Shown here piece after piece: positions 19,698 through 26,961 of a DNA stretch of 55,639 bases. How positions within the stretch are numbered: the first letter of the stretch is position 1; the number at the start of each line of letters is the position of its first letter. Source of the DNA: Methylobacterium sp. J-048 (GTDB taxonomy: Bacteria > Pseudomonadota > Alphaproteobacteria > Rhizobiales > Beijerinckiaceae). Under the pieces are notes generated by a model. The model had not been told where the DNA came from. It made no database searches and worked only from the letters and a program-made list of their open reading frames with translations. Both the position numbers and the translations under genes were made by a program. The DNA lies in NCBI RefSeq assembly GCF_022829515.1, contig NZ_JAKSYL010000050.1, forward strand, positions 1 through 55,639, written 5' to 3'.

Positions 19698-20599
19698 CGC
19701 GAAGACCTCCCCGGCGCATCGTTTTGAGGGGCATGGGCTTTCAGAAAGTTGGCGGCCTCGTCGAGGGAGGTCCGCGCCTCCGGCAGCATATGGGCGGCGA
19801 ACTGCCAGGCATGCGAAACCACCGGGAAGACTTTCAGCTCGGTCACGACCCCGGCCGCCCGGGCCTTCTCGGCCATGCGGATGGAATCGTCGCGCAAAAC
19901 CTCGCGCTCGCCGACATGGAACAGCAGGGGCGGGTAGCCGGTCGGGTCGGCGTTGATCGGCGAGATCCGCGGATCGGCCGGGTCGGCCTTGCCGAGATAC
20001 ATCGTGCGGATCACCGCGAGCGCCCCGGGGTCGAACATGGCGTCGCGCCAGGCATTGGTGCGCCGGGAGCCGTCCTCGGAGACGAAGTCGGTGGCCGGCG
20101 AGAACAGGGCGGCGGCCCAGGGCATCGGCAGGCCGCGCGCCCGCGCCTCGCCAATCAGAACCAGGGCCATGTTGGCGCCCGCCGATTCGCCGGCGACACA
20201 GGCCGGTCCCTCGGCGCTGAACGCCTGCCAGACCGCCAACACGTCCTCGACGGCCGCCGGGAACGGGTGCTCGGGGGCGAGGCGATAGTCGGGGACGAAC
20301 AGCGTGAAGCCGCGGTTGGCCAGCGCGCCGGTGACGGGCCGGTGGGTGCGCGGCGAGCAGGCGATGAAGCCGCCGCCATGGATGTAGAGCATCCGCAGCC
20401 CCGGGCCGGATTTCGGCCGGACCCATTCCCCCCGCACGCCGCCGAGCGTGCCGGGCTCGTAGGTGACGCCCTTGGGGTCGGGGAAGGCCGGCGCCTCGAA
20501 GATCCGGCGGAACGCAGCCGCGTCCCGGGCTTTCGCCAGGGGGCCGCGGACTTTGTTTCGGACCATCCAGGTGCCGAGATACGCACGCAGGCTCGCCAT
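19694..20599 (-). CDS. Alpha/beta hydrolase, hormone-sensitive lipase (family IV esterase) type
   Basis: A 301-residue esterase. The oxyanion-hole motif HGGG is at 74-77 and the nucleophile motif GESAG at 137-141 (Ser139). DYRLAPEHPFPAAVED follows the oxyanion hole as in hormone-sensitive-lipase relatives. The Asp of the triad is probably in HVGEREVLRDDS and the His in VVSHAWQ. There is no signal peptide, so it acts in the cytoplasm. It begins one base after the SDR stop and overlaps the monooxygenase start by four bases. The natural role would be to cleave the ester made by the monooxygenase. Confidence 0.92.
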   Translation of the reverse strand: MASLRAYLGTWMVRNKVRGPLAKARDAAAFRRIFEAPAFPDPKGVTYEPGTLGGVRGEWVRPKSGPGLRMLYIHGGGFIACSPRTHRPVTGALANRGFTLFVPDYRLAPEHPFPAAVEDVLAVWQAFSAEGPACVAGESAGANMALVLIGEARARGLPMPWAAALFSPATDFVSEDGSRRTNAWRDAMFDPGALAVIRTMYLGKADPADPRISPINADPTGYPPLLFHVGEREVLRDDSIRMAEKARAAGVVTELKVFPVVSHAWQFAAHMLPEARTSLDEAANFLKAHAPQNDAPGRSSR

Positions 20600-20600
20600 C

Positions 20601-21452
20601 TCAGACCTTCCCGCCGGACAGGCGCATGATCGTCTTCCAGTAGCCGGCCGGCATCAGACGCTGGATCAGGGCCGCGCTCTTCGCGTCTTTGCCGATCAGG
20701 ATACGGGGCAGGCGGCGCTCGAGTCCCTGGACGATCGCGGCTGCGGCGTCCTCGGGCGAGAGCGTCAGCAGCTTGCCGAACGCCTCGCGGGCCTTCTCGT
20801 CCTCGACCCGGGCGCGCTCGGCGGCCTCCGGGTCGGTGGGTGGACGTGTGCCCCGGGCGCTGCGGGCGATGGCGGTGGCGACGCCGCCCGGATGGACCAC
20901 CGTCACCCCGAGCCCGGTGCCGGCATATTCGTGCCGCAGGGCCTCGGTGAAGCCGCGCACCGCGAACTTGCTGGTGGCGTAGGCGACTTGGCCGGGCGGC
21001 GCGATCAGCCCGAACAAGCTCGACAGGTTGACGATCTGGGCGGCCGGCCGGGCGCGCAGCATCGGCAGGAAGGCGTGGCACATCCGCACGACGGCGCGCA
21101 GGTTGATGTCCATCAGCCACTCGAAGTCTTCGAGATGCGTCTCGTCGAACCGGCCGCCGAGCGCCACGCCGGCATTGTTGATAAGCACGTCGAGGTGGCC
21201 GAACCGGCCCTCAACCCAATCTGGGAGCGTCTGGATCGCCTCCGCGTCGGCGAGGTCGATAGCCTGGGTCTCCACCGCGGCGCCGGCCGCGCGGGCCTTG
21301 CCGGCGACGGCCTCGAGGCCCGCCGCGTCGCGGTCCACCAGCAGGAGGCGGCAGCCCCTGGCCGCCAATCCCAGCGCCAGGGCGGCGCCGATGCCGCTCG
21401 CCGCGCCGGTGATGAGCACCACAGCGCCCGCGAGTTGGAGTTTCTGGGCCAA
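20601..21452 (-). CDS. Short-chain dehydrogenase/reductase (TTG start)
   Basis: A 283-residue classical SDR with cofactor motif TGAASGIG (15-22), NNAG (92-95), catalytic Ser144/145, Tyr158 and Lys162 (YATSK). It interconverts an alcohol and a carbonyl with NAD(P). There is no ATG in frame near the Rossmann strand. TTG at 21450-21452 is preceded by GGGAGG with normal spacing and gives MAQKLQLAGAVVLIT, so TTG is the likely start. A nearby ATG (21456) is in the wrong frame. It is the first gene of the SDR-esterase-monooxygenase operon and faces the TetR gene across a palindrome. Confidence 0.88.
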   Translation of the reverse strand: MAQKLQLAGAVVLITGAASGIGAALALGLAARGCRLLLVDRDAAGLEAVAGKARAAGAAVETQAIDLADAEAIQTLPDWVEGRFGHLDVLINNAGVALGGRFDETHLEDFEWLMDINLRAVVRMCHAFLPMLRARPAAQIVNLSSLFGLIAPPGQVAYATSKFAVRGFTEALRHEYAGTGLGVTVVHPGGVATAIARSARGTRPPTDPEAAERARVEDEKAREAFGKLLTLSPEDAAAAIVQGLERRLPRILIGKDAKSAALIQRLMPAGYWKTIMRLSGGKV

Positions 21453-21519
21453 GCCATGCCTCCCGTTCCGCCGGGCATGCCCGACGACCCCGTGGGGATA
21501 GCCCTGGCGGCGCGGATTG

Positions 21520-21539
21520 TCTAGGGTGAATACCCTAGA
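21520..21539. promoter_or_regulatory. Operator-like palindrome between the SDR operon and the tetR gene
   Basis: TCTAGGGTGAATACCCTAGA has perfect 8-bp arms around GAAT. It lies 15 bases before the TetR ATG at 21555 and 67 bases before the SDR start at 21452. It is a likely binding site for the divergent TetR protein, controlling both directions. Confidence 0.78.
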
Positions 21540-21554
21540 TCGGATCTGGATATC

Positions 21555-22196
21555 ATGCAGGAAGGCGACAGCCGCAGGGGGCCGGGGGCCGCCGCGCCGG
21601 CGCGGGCGACGGGGACGCGCGAAAAAATCCTCGCGCAAAGCCTCGCGCTGTTCAATGCCCGCGGCCTCGGCCGGGTGACCACGGCGGAGATCGCCGCGGC
21701 ATCCGGGATCCGCGAAGGCAATCTCCAGTACCATTTCCCGCGCAAGAGCGGCTTGGTGGAGGCGCTGTTTGCCGCCTTCGAGGTCGAGGCGGAGGCGGTG
21801 GCCGGGCGCATGCCGGCGGATCCCGCCGCCCCGGAGGCGCTGCTCGACTATCAGCGGGGCTGGTTCGACCTGATCTGGCGCTATCGCTGCATCTACCGCG
21901 ACGGCATCGCCATGGTGGAGATCGCCTCGGCTTTGCGCCCGCGGGTCCATGCCCTGCGGGTGCGGACGCAGGCGCTGGCCCGCGGCGTGTTCGAGGCGGC
22001 GGTGCGGGCCGGGCGGCTGCGGATCGAGCCCGACGCCCTGGGGCGGCTCATCGACAACGCCTGGATCGTGTCGAGCCACTGGATGAGCCACCGGCTCCAG
22101 GGCAACACCGAGCTGACCCAGGCCGATCTCGACTGGGGTTTTGCGCAGGTGCGCGACCTGTTCGCCCCCTACCTCGTGGTGGATGGCACGCGCTGA
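21555..22196 (+). CDS. TetR/AcrR-family transcriptional regulator
   Basis: A 213-residue repressor. The N-terminal helix-turn-helix is clear (TREKILAQSLALFNARGLGRVTTAEIAAASGIREGNLQYHFPRKSGLVEALF; residues about 21-73, given here only as its landmark ends TREKILAQSLALF and NLQYHFPRKSGL). The C-terminal half resembles the TetR_C group with DYQRGWFDLIWRYRCIYRD. It is divergent from the SDR-esterase-monooxygenase operon with a perfect palindrome between, so the ligand is probably the substrate alcohol, ketone or fatty-acid-like compound of that pathway. Confidence 0.88.
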   Translation: MQEGDSRRGPGAAAPARATGTREKILAQSLALFNARGLGRVTTAEIAAASGIREGNLQYHFPRKSGLVEALFAAFEVEAEAVAGRMPADPAAPEALLDYQRGWFDLIWRYRCIYRDGIAMVEIASALRPRVHALRVRTQALARGVFEAAVRAGRLRIEPDALGRLIDNAWIVSSHWMSHRLQGNTELTQADLDWGFAQVRDLFAPYLVVDGTR

Positions 22197-22254
22197 CAAG
22201 CGGTTGGCCCGAACCTTCCATCCGCTGACCCCAAACCCGAAGCCCAAGGACACG

Positions 22255-23502
22255 ATGCTCGACCGACTGACCCATGCCGGCCTTTCGATCCTGCTGCTGC
22301 TGGCGATCGCCGCCCTGTTCTCCACCAACCGCCGGGCGATCCGCCCCCGGGTCGTGCTCACCGCCCTGGCGCTGCAGATCGGGCTCGGCGCCCTGGTCCT
22401 GTTCCTGCCGGCCGGCCAGACGGCACTGAAGGTCGCCGCCGACGTCGTGGTGACGGGGCTCTCCTACGGCGACCGCGGCACGGCGTTCCTGTTCGGCGGC
22501 CTGGTCGAGCCGAAGATGTTCGAGCTGTTCGGCGGCTCCGGCTTCATCCTGGCCCTGCGGGTTCTGCCGCAGATCCTGTACGTCTCGGCGCTGATCGGGG
22601 TGCTGTACCATTTCGGCGTGATGCAGGCGCTCGCCCGGGGCCTCGGCGCGGTGCTGCGGCGGATCCTCGGCACCTCGCCGATCGAATCGTTCTCGGCGGT
22701 GATCACCATCGCCATCGGCCAGAGCGAGATCGCGGTGGCGTTGCGCCCGTTCCTGCCGCTGCTCACCGGGGCCGAGCTGTTCGCCGTGATGGCCAGCGGC
22801 GCCTCCTCGACCGCTGGGTCGATCCTGGCGGGCTATGCGGCGCTCGGCGTGCCGATGACCTACTTGCTCGCGGCCTCCGTGATGGCGATCCCCGGGGGGC
22901 TGCTCTACGCCAAGATCCTGATGCCCTCCACCGAGCCGACCCGGATCGCCACCACGCGCGTGGAGTTCGGCGAGACCCGGGCGGCCAACATCATCGAGGC
23001 GGCGGCCGACGGCACCCAGAAGGGCCTCGCCGTCGCTGTCTCGGTCGGCGCCATGCTGATCGCCTTCGTCGGATTGATCGCCCTGGCGAACGGCATCGTC
23101 GGCTATCTCGGGGGGCTCGCCGGCTATCCGGCCGCCTCGATCGAGGGCGTGCTCGGCTGGGCGCTGGCCCCCCTGGCCTGGCTGCTGGGGGTGCCTTGGG
23201 AGAGCGCCACCCTGGTCGGCGGCGCGATCGGCCAGAAGATCGCGTTCAACGAGTTCCTCGCCTACGCCAACCTGTCGCCGATCCTGAAGGGCGGCGCCCT
23301 CGACCCACGCTCCCAGGCGATCGTCTGCTTCGCCCTGTGCGGCTTCGCCAACTTCGCCTCGATCGCGATCCAGCTCGCCAGCTTCTCCAGCCTGGTCCCC
23401 GAGCGCCGCGCCGAGGTCGCCCGCTACGGGCTCCGGGCGATCCTGGCCGGGACGCTGGCGAACCTCACCAGCGCGGCGATTGCCGGGATGTTCGTGGGGT
23501 AA
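22255..23502 (+). CDS. Concentrative nucleoside transporter (NupC/CNT family)
   Basis: A 415-residue inner-membrane symporter with about eight to ten hydrophobic segments. CNT hallmarks: FLFGGLVEP, then FILALRVLPQILYVSALIGVLYHFGVM (residues about 97-123), the GQSEIAVALRPFL segment, MASGASSTAGSILAGYAALGVP, the GAIGQKIAFNEFLAY motif and the C-terminal CFALCGFANFASIAIQ. It imports nucleosides with protons or sodium. The ATG at 22255 is chosen because it starts directly before the first membrane helix. It is 58 bases after the TetR stop; no nucleoside-catabolism genes are next to it. Confidence 0.92.
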   Translation: MLDRLTHAGLSILLLLAIAALFSTNRRAIRPRVVLTALALQIGLGALVLFLPAGQTALKVAADVVVTGLSYGDRGTAFLFGGLVEPKMFELFGGSGFILALRVLPQILYVSALIGVLYHFGVMQALARGLGAVLRRILGTSPIESFSAVITIAIGQSEIAVALRPFLPLLTGAELFAVMASGASSTAGSILAGYAALGVPMTYLLAASVMAIPGGLLYAKILMPSTEPTRIATTRVEFGETRAANIIEAAADGTQKGLAVAVSVGAMLIAFVGLIALANGIVGYLGGLAGYPAASIEGVLGWALAPLAWLLGVPWESATLVGGAIGQKIAFNEFLAYANLSPILKGGALDPRSQAIVCFALCGFANFASIAIQLASFSSLVPERRAEVARYGLRAILAGTLANLTSAAIAGMFVG

Positions 23503-23514
23503 GGCCAGGGGGCC

Positions 23515-24489
23515 TCAGGGACCGAAGACCGGCCCGCCGTATCCGGTCTCCTTCGGCGACACGTAAGTCGGGTCGTGCGCGAAGGGCAGGGGGCGCCCGT
23601 CCCGCAGGGCGTCCAGGATGTCGGCGAAGCCGGTCCGGCAGCGGAAGCCGAGCGCTGTCTCGGCGCGGCGCGAATCGTAGACCCGGCCGATGCTGGCGGG
23701 CAGCGTCCAGCCGCGTCGGGCATAGAGGTCGGCGGCATCGGGGAAGTGGCGCGCGATGACCGCCGCCGCGTCCCGCTTCAGATCCCGGGCCTCGGCACGG
23801 TCGAAGGGCGGCGGCGCGGACAGGATGAACAGGCCGAAGCCGATCTCGGGCGCCCGCATCAGCGCCGCGACGTGCCCCTCCGCCGCGTCCTCGACGGTCA
23901 GGCGCCGGTTCAGGAACTCGTTGGCCTTGAGGTTCTCGCCGGACGGCACCCGGTGCGTGTCGTCCTCCTCAGGAAAAAACCGGGCGGTGCGCAGGACCAC
24001 GCAGGCCAGCCCGCGCTCGGCGGCGGCGAGCCGGCACAGGCCCTCGGCGGCGAGCTTGGTCACCCCGTAGATGTTGCGTGGCGCCAGAGGGCCGCTGGTC
24101 TCGTCCAGCCAGATCGCCGCGTCGCCGGCCTCGTCGCGGATCGCCTGGCTGATCATCAGCGAGGTCGTGGAGGTGAACACGAACCGGTCGTTGCCGGCCG
24201 CGACCGCGGCCTCGAGGAGATTCAGCGTCCCCGTGACGTTGCAGTCGATGAAGGCCTGCGCCGGGTAGCGCGCGATGTCGGGCTTGTGCAGGGCGCCGGC
24301 ATGGATCACCGCCTCGATGCCCCGGTCGAACGCCCGGCTGACGATGCCGTGATCAGCCACCGAGCCGACCAGGTCGGTCTCGGGCCCGGGGGCCAGGTCG
24401 AGGCCGGTCACGCGATGGCCGAGGGCCCGCAGGCGGGGAGCGAGGAACCGGCCGAGCCAGCCGGAGGTGCCGGTGAGCAGGACGTGCAT
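23515..24489 (-). CDS. NAD-dependent epimerase/dehydratase family protein
   Basis: A 324-residue extended SDR. The Rossmann motif is TGTSGWLG (6-13), with Asp39-type NAD specificity (VTGLDLAPG). The catalytic pair is in NIYGVTKLAAEGL (Tyr and Lys spaced YxxxK), with FTSTTS supplying the Ser/Thr. It probably acts on a nucleotide sugar or related substrate; the specific reaction cannot be inferred. The start at 24489 (MHVLLTGTSGWLG) puts the nucleotide motif at the expected distance. It lies downstream of pqqA on the same strand but is separated by a strong terminator, so it is probably a separate unit. Confidence 0.88.
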   Translation of the reverse strand: MHVLLTGTSGWLGRFLAPRLRALGHRVTGLDLAPGPETDLVGSVADHGIVSRAFDRGIEAVIHAGALHKPDIARYPAQAFIDCNVTGTLNLLEAAVAAGNDRFVFTSTTSLMISQAIRDEAGDAAIWLDETSGPLAPRNIYGVTKLAAEGLCRLAAAERGLACVVLRTARFFPEEDDTHRVPSGENLKANEFLNRRLTVEDAAEGHVAALMRAPEIGFGLFILSAPPPFDRAEARDLKRDAAAVIARHFPDAADLYARRGWTLPASIGRVYDSRRAETALGFRCRTGFADILDALRDGRPLPFAHDPTYVSPKETGYGGPVFGP

Positions 24490-24586
24490 GGCCCGACCCT
24501 TGGGGACCGGCATTCCCGCTTCGGGGATCGCCGAGACGTGAGGATGGACCCGACGCGGCCTCCGCCGTCAGCGATCGTCCGGGATC

Positions 24587-24611
24587 GGATCGGAGCGAGG
24601 AAATCCGATCC
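24587..24611. repeat. Inverted repeat in the leader of the epimerase gene
   Basis: GGATCGGA (24587-24594) and TCCGATCC (24604-24611) are perfect 8-bp arms with a 9-base spacer. It lies between the pqqA terminator and the epimerase start, so it could be an operator for the latter. Function unknown. Confidence 0.35.
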
Positions 24612-24651
24612 TGAACCGGTGATCAAGGTCGTCCGCCCGGACGACGCGCAC

Positions 24652-24682
24652 AAAAAAAGCGCCGCTTCGTGTGAAGCGGCGC
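24652..24682 (-). terminator. Rho-independent terminator of the pqqA pair
   Basis: Read on the minus strand, GCGCCGCTTC, loop ACAC, GAAGCGGCGC (24659-24682) forms a perfect 10-bp stem followed by seven T residues. It ends the pqqA transcript 26 bases after the second pqqA stop. Confidence 0.93.
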
Positions 24683-24708
24683 CCGAAACCATCCGGTGGA
24701 TGGACGTC

Positions 24709-24798
24709 TCAGTTGAACGTGTCGATCTCAGCCGACTCGTAGCTCGTGACTTCCATGCCGACGCAGATCTCGGAAACGACGGGAGCGGACCAGGCCAT
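24709..24798 (-). CDS. pqqA: PQQ precursor peptide PqqA, distal copy
   Basis: A 29-residue ribosomal peptide, the substrate from which PQQ is made. It contains the cross-link pair Glu16 and Tyr20 in the core EVTSY, preceded by SEICVGM and followed by ESAEIDTFN. PqqE, with PqqD as chaperone, joins these two residues; later enzymes excise and oxidise them. It is identical to the proximal copy except Val7 instead of Ile7. A GGAGG ribosome binding site is present at 24803-24807, and a strong terminator follows. It is too short for most gene finders. There is no pqqB, pqqC, pqqD or pqqE in this window. Confidence 0.95.
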   Translation of the reverse strand: MAWSAPVVSEICVGMEVTSYESAEIDTFN

Positions 24799-24842
24799 GT
24801 TTTCCTCCAAAAGATAAATATTGGGACGATGACGACTTAGAT

Positions 24843-24867
24843 CCCCGGCTCGATGCACGAGCCGGGG
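24843..24867 (-). promoter_or_regulatory. Hairpin between the two pqqA copies
   Basis: CCCCGGCTCG (24843-24852) and CGAGCCGGGG (24858-24867) form a perfect 10-bp stem with a 5-base loop. It lies 11 bases after the proximal pqqA stop. There is no T-run after it, so it is more likely a stability or processing hairpin that sets the ratio of one-copy to two-copy message than a full terminator. Confidence 0.6.
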
Positions 24868-24877
24868 TGGGGTCGAC

Positions 24878-24967
24878 TTAGTTGAAGGTGTCGATCTCGG
24901 CCGACTCGTAGCTGGTGACTTCCATGCCGACGCAGATCTCGGACACGATCGGGGCAGACCAAGCCAT
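24878..24967 (-). CDS. pqqA: PQQ precursor peptide PqqA, proximal copy
   Basis: A 29-residue PqqA beginning MAWSAPIVSEICVGM, with the EVTSY core (Glu16, Tyr20) used for PQQ formation. The ribosome binding site GAGGAG lies about 6 bases before the ATG. A good promoter-like sequence is 30-58 bases upstream. From memory, the Methylobacterium extorquens PqqA has the same C-terminal two thirds, so a genuine PQQ substrate is likely. Together with the copy at 24709-24798 it forms a two-gene unit closed by a terminator. No modifying enzymes are encoded next to it, so they must act in trans. Confidence 0.95.
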   Translation of the reverse strand: MAWSAPIVSEICVGMEVTSYESAEIDTFN

Positions 24968-25391
24968 GGCGTTTCTCCTCGTTGTTGCTGAGGACCATAT
25001 AGGCAATATCTTGGGCGCAATACAAGCGAGCACAACACTTATATTTCTCATAGGGACGCAGTCGGGCCCGCGCGCTGCGTCCCGGCCACGGCGCGCCGCG
25101 GTCGCGAGACAGCCCAGGATAGGTGCAGGTTTCGGCTTGACGGATTTTTCCCGCAGGGGCACGAGGCAGCCGCGCGGGTCGCCATCCGGGGGACGCCGCG
25201 CTCCCTTTCAGCATCGACCAGCGAAGCGACGTGCCAGACCGATCGTGCCTGCCGTGCCCGGCGACGCGCCGTCATCCCGCCTGAGCCGCTGAGAGGCCCG
25301 GCCGCGGGGTGCGCGGCGTGGTTCACCGGTCGCGGCCCTGAGAGCCAGCAAGACCGGCGGCGCGCCGTCTCGTAACCCGAGAGGCGAGGCC
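24968..25391. other. Divergent intergenic region between pqqA and mgtE
   Basis: 424 bases with no gene I can support. The left part holds the pqqA promoter and an AT-rich run (about 24985-25052). A perfect 9-bp inverted repeat, GGGACGCAG (25053-25061) and CTGCGTCCC (25075-25083), sits just behind the pqqA -35 element and could be an operator. The right part is the mgtE leader. It is GC-rich and contains GAGAGGCC, GAGAGCC and GAGAGGC at spaced intervals (about 25290-25390), but I do not recognise a magnesium riboswitch in it. Confidence 0.4.
24997..25025 (-). promoter_or_regulatory. Candidate promoter of the pqqA pair
   Basis: On the minus strand, TTGTAT (25020-25025) and CTATAT (24997-25002) are separated by exactly 17 bases, a near-consensus housekeeping promoter and unusually good for a GC-rich alphaproteobacterium. 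It would start transcription about 20 bases before the pqqA ATG at 24967. Confidence 0.6.
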
Positions 25392-26762
25392 ATGAACGAG
25401 ATCGCCCCCATCGACGCGCGCGTCGACCCGTCCGTGCTGGCCGCGCGCCTGTCGGACGAGCGCGCCCCCGACATCGTCGAGGCCCTGAACGAGGAGGCCC
25501 CCGAGGTCGCTGCGGCGATCATCCTCGGCCTGCCGATGGAGCGGGCGGTCGAGGTGCTCGATCAGCCGGAACTCGACTGCGCCGCCGACATCATCGAGAT
25601 GCTGCCACGGGACCGGGTGGCCGGCTACCTGTCCGGCATGTCGGCCGACCGGGTCACCGACGTGTTCCGCGAGATCGAGGAGCCCGGCCGCTCCGACCTG
25701 CGCGCCCGCCTCGATGCCGAGACCCGCGGCGCCGTCGACCGGCTCTCGGCCTACGGCGAGGAGACGGTCGGCTCGCTGATGACCACCGAGTTCGTCACCG
25801 TGCCGGGCACCTGGACGGTGGGACAGACCCTGGAGCACATCCGCCACGTCGAGAAGACCCGCGAGACCATCTACGCGATCTTCGTGCTCGATCCGCGGAC
25901 CCGGGCGCTCACCAAGGCCGTGCCCCTGCGCCGGCTGATCTCGGGCGACCCGAACGACAACGTCCTCAGCGTCGCCCCGGGGCGGCGGCCGCTGGCGGTC
26001 TCGCCCACGGCGAGCCGCGAGGAGGCCGCCCGGCTGATCTCGAAATACGACCTGCTGGCGCTGCCGGTGGTCGACGCTGTCGGCCACGTCATCGGCATCG
26101 TGACGGTGGACGACATGATCGACGCCATGGTCGAGAAGCAGACCCAGGACGTGCAGCGCTTCGGCGGCATGGAGGCGCTGCCTGAGCCCTACATGGATAT
26201 CGGCTTCTTCACGATGATCCGGAAGCGCGCCGGCTGGCTGTGCGCACTGTTCCTCTCGGAGATGCTCACCGCCTCGGCCATGCAGGGCTTCGAGGGCGAG
26301 TTGGAGAAGGCGATCGTCCTGACCCTGTTCATCCCGCTGATCATGAGCTCGGGCGGCAATTCGGGATCGCAGGCGACCTCGCTGCTGATCCGGGCGCTCG
26401 CCCTGCACCAGATCCGGCTCGGGGATTGGTGGCGGGTGGCGCTGCGCGAATTGCCGACCGGCCTCGTGCTGGGCAGCATCCTCGGCGTGATCGCGGTGAT
26501 CCGGATCGTGGCCTGGCAGAAGCTCGGCCTCTACGATTACGGCGAGCACTGGCCGCTGGTGGCCGCCACGGTGGGCGCGGCGCTCGTCGGCATCGTGATG
26601 TTCGGCTCCCTGACCGGCTCGATGCTGCCGTTCATCCTCCAGCGCATCGGCTTCGACCCCGCCACCGCCTCGGCCCCGTTCGTGGCGACCCTGGTCGATG
26701 TCACCGGGCTGGTGATTTATTTCTCGGTGGCCTTGCTGATCCTGCGGGGGACGCTGCTGTAG
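25392..26762 (+). CDS. mgtE: Magnesium transporter MgtE
   Basis: A 456-residue inner-membrane Mg2+ channel. Order of parts: cytoplasmic N domain (about 1-130, helical repeats ending FREIEEPGRSDL), a CBS pair (about 140-260, with VTVDDMID), a linker helix and five transmembrane helices (about 285-455). The pore signature is PLIMSSGGNSGSQATSLLIRALAL (residues 316-339). Low internal Mg2+ opens the channel through the N and CBS domains. The ATG at 25392 follows GAGAGGCGAGG. Length is normal for the family. The long GC-rich leader may hold regulation but no known element was recognised. Confidence 0.95.
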   Translation: MNEIAPIDARVDPSVLAARLSDERAPDIVEALNEEAPEVAAAIILGLPMERAVEVLDQPELDCAADIIEMLPRDRVAGYLSGMSADRVTDVFREIEEPGRSDLRARLDAETRGAVDRLSAYGEETVGSLMTTEFVTVPGTWTVGQTLEHIRHVEKTRETIYAIFVLDPRTRALTKAVPLRRLISGDPNDNVLSVAPGRRPLAVSPTASREEAARLISKYDLLALPVVDAVGHVIGIVTVDDMIDAMVEKQTQDVQRFGGMEALPEPYMDIGFFTMIRKRAGWLCALFLSEMLTASAMQGFEGELEKAIVLTLFIPLIMSSGGNSGSQATSLLIRALALHQIRLGDWWRVALRELPTGLVLGSILGVIAVIRIVAWQKLGLYDYGEHWPLVAATVGAALVGIVMFGSLTGSMLPFILQRIGFDPATASAPFVATLVDVTGLVIYFSVALLILRGTLL

Positions 26763-26961
26763 AGGGGCGGCTCAGGACGAGCCTTTTCCGGAACCGCACC
26801 CTCACCGCCGCTTCGGCTGCGCCTCCGCTTCTCGCACGGATGACGAGGTCCGTGCGGGCCCCTCCCCGCAAGCGGGGCGAGGGGAACCCGCGCCTCATTC
26901 TGAGATGTGCGAAGGCCATAGCCTCTGCGGCGACGGGACGATGCCGCCCCATCCAAAAACT
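26763..26961. repeat. Convergent intergenic region with REP-like hairpins
   Basis: 199 bases between two convergent genes. Two inverted repeats stand out: CGCACGGA with TCCGTGCG (about 26834-26856), and a longer imperfect hairpin CCCCTCCCCGC/GCGGGGCGAGGGG (26859-26884). The CCCTC...GAGGG form resembles the palindromes at 37081 and 55399. They may serve as bidirectional terminators. No gene seen. Confidence 0.5.

Noticed and set aside
18222..20426. Possible hydrolase-monooxygenase fusion (734 residues open)
   Set aside because: The upstream part is the hydrolase gene read in another frame; the real genes overlap by four bases in different frames.
20601..22361. A 586-residue reading that extends the SDR through the tetR gene
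   Set aside because: The extension is antisense to a clear TetR protein and has no homology-like features.
24709..25038. A 109-residue ORF ending in the PqqA sequence
   Set aside because: The upstream part is the other pqqA copy read in a different frame plus the spacer; each PqqA has its own ATG and ribosome binding site.
25200..25391. Magnesium (M-box) riboswitch before mgtE
   Set aside because: I could not find the conserved M-box core; only generic GC stems and short repeated GAGAG motifs are visible.
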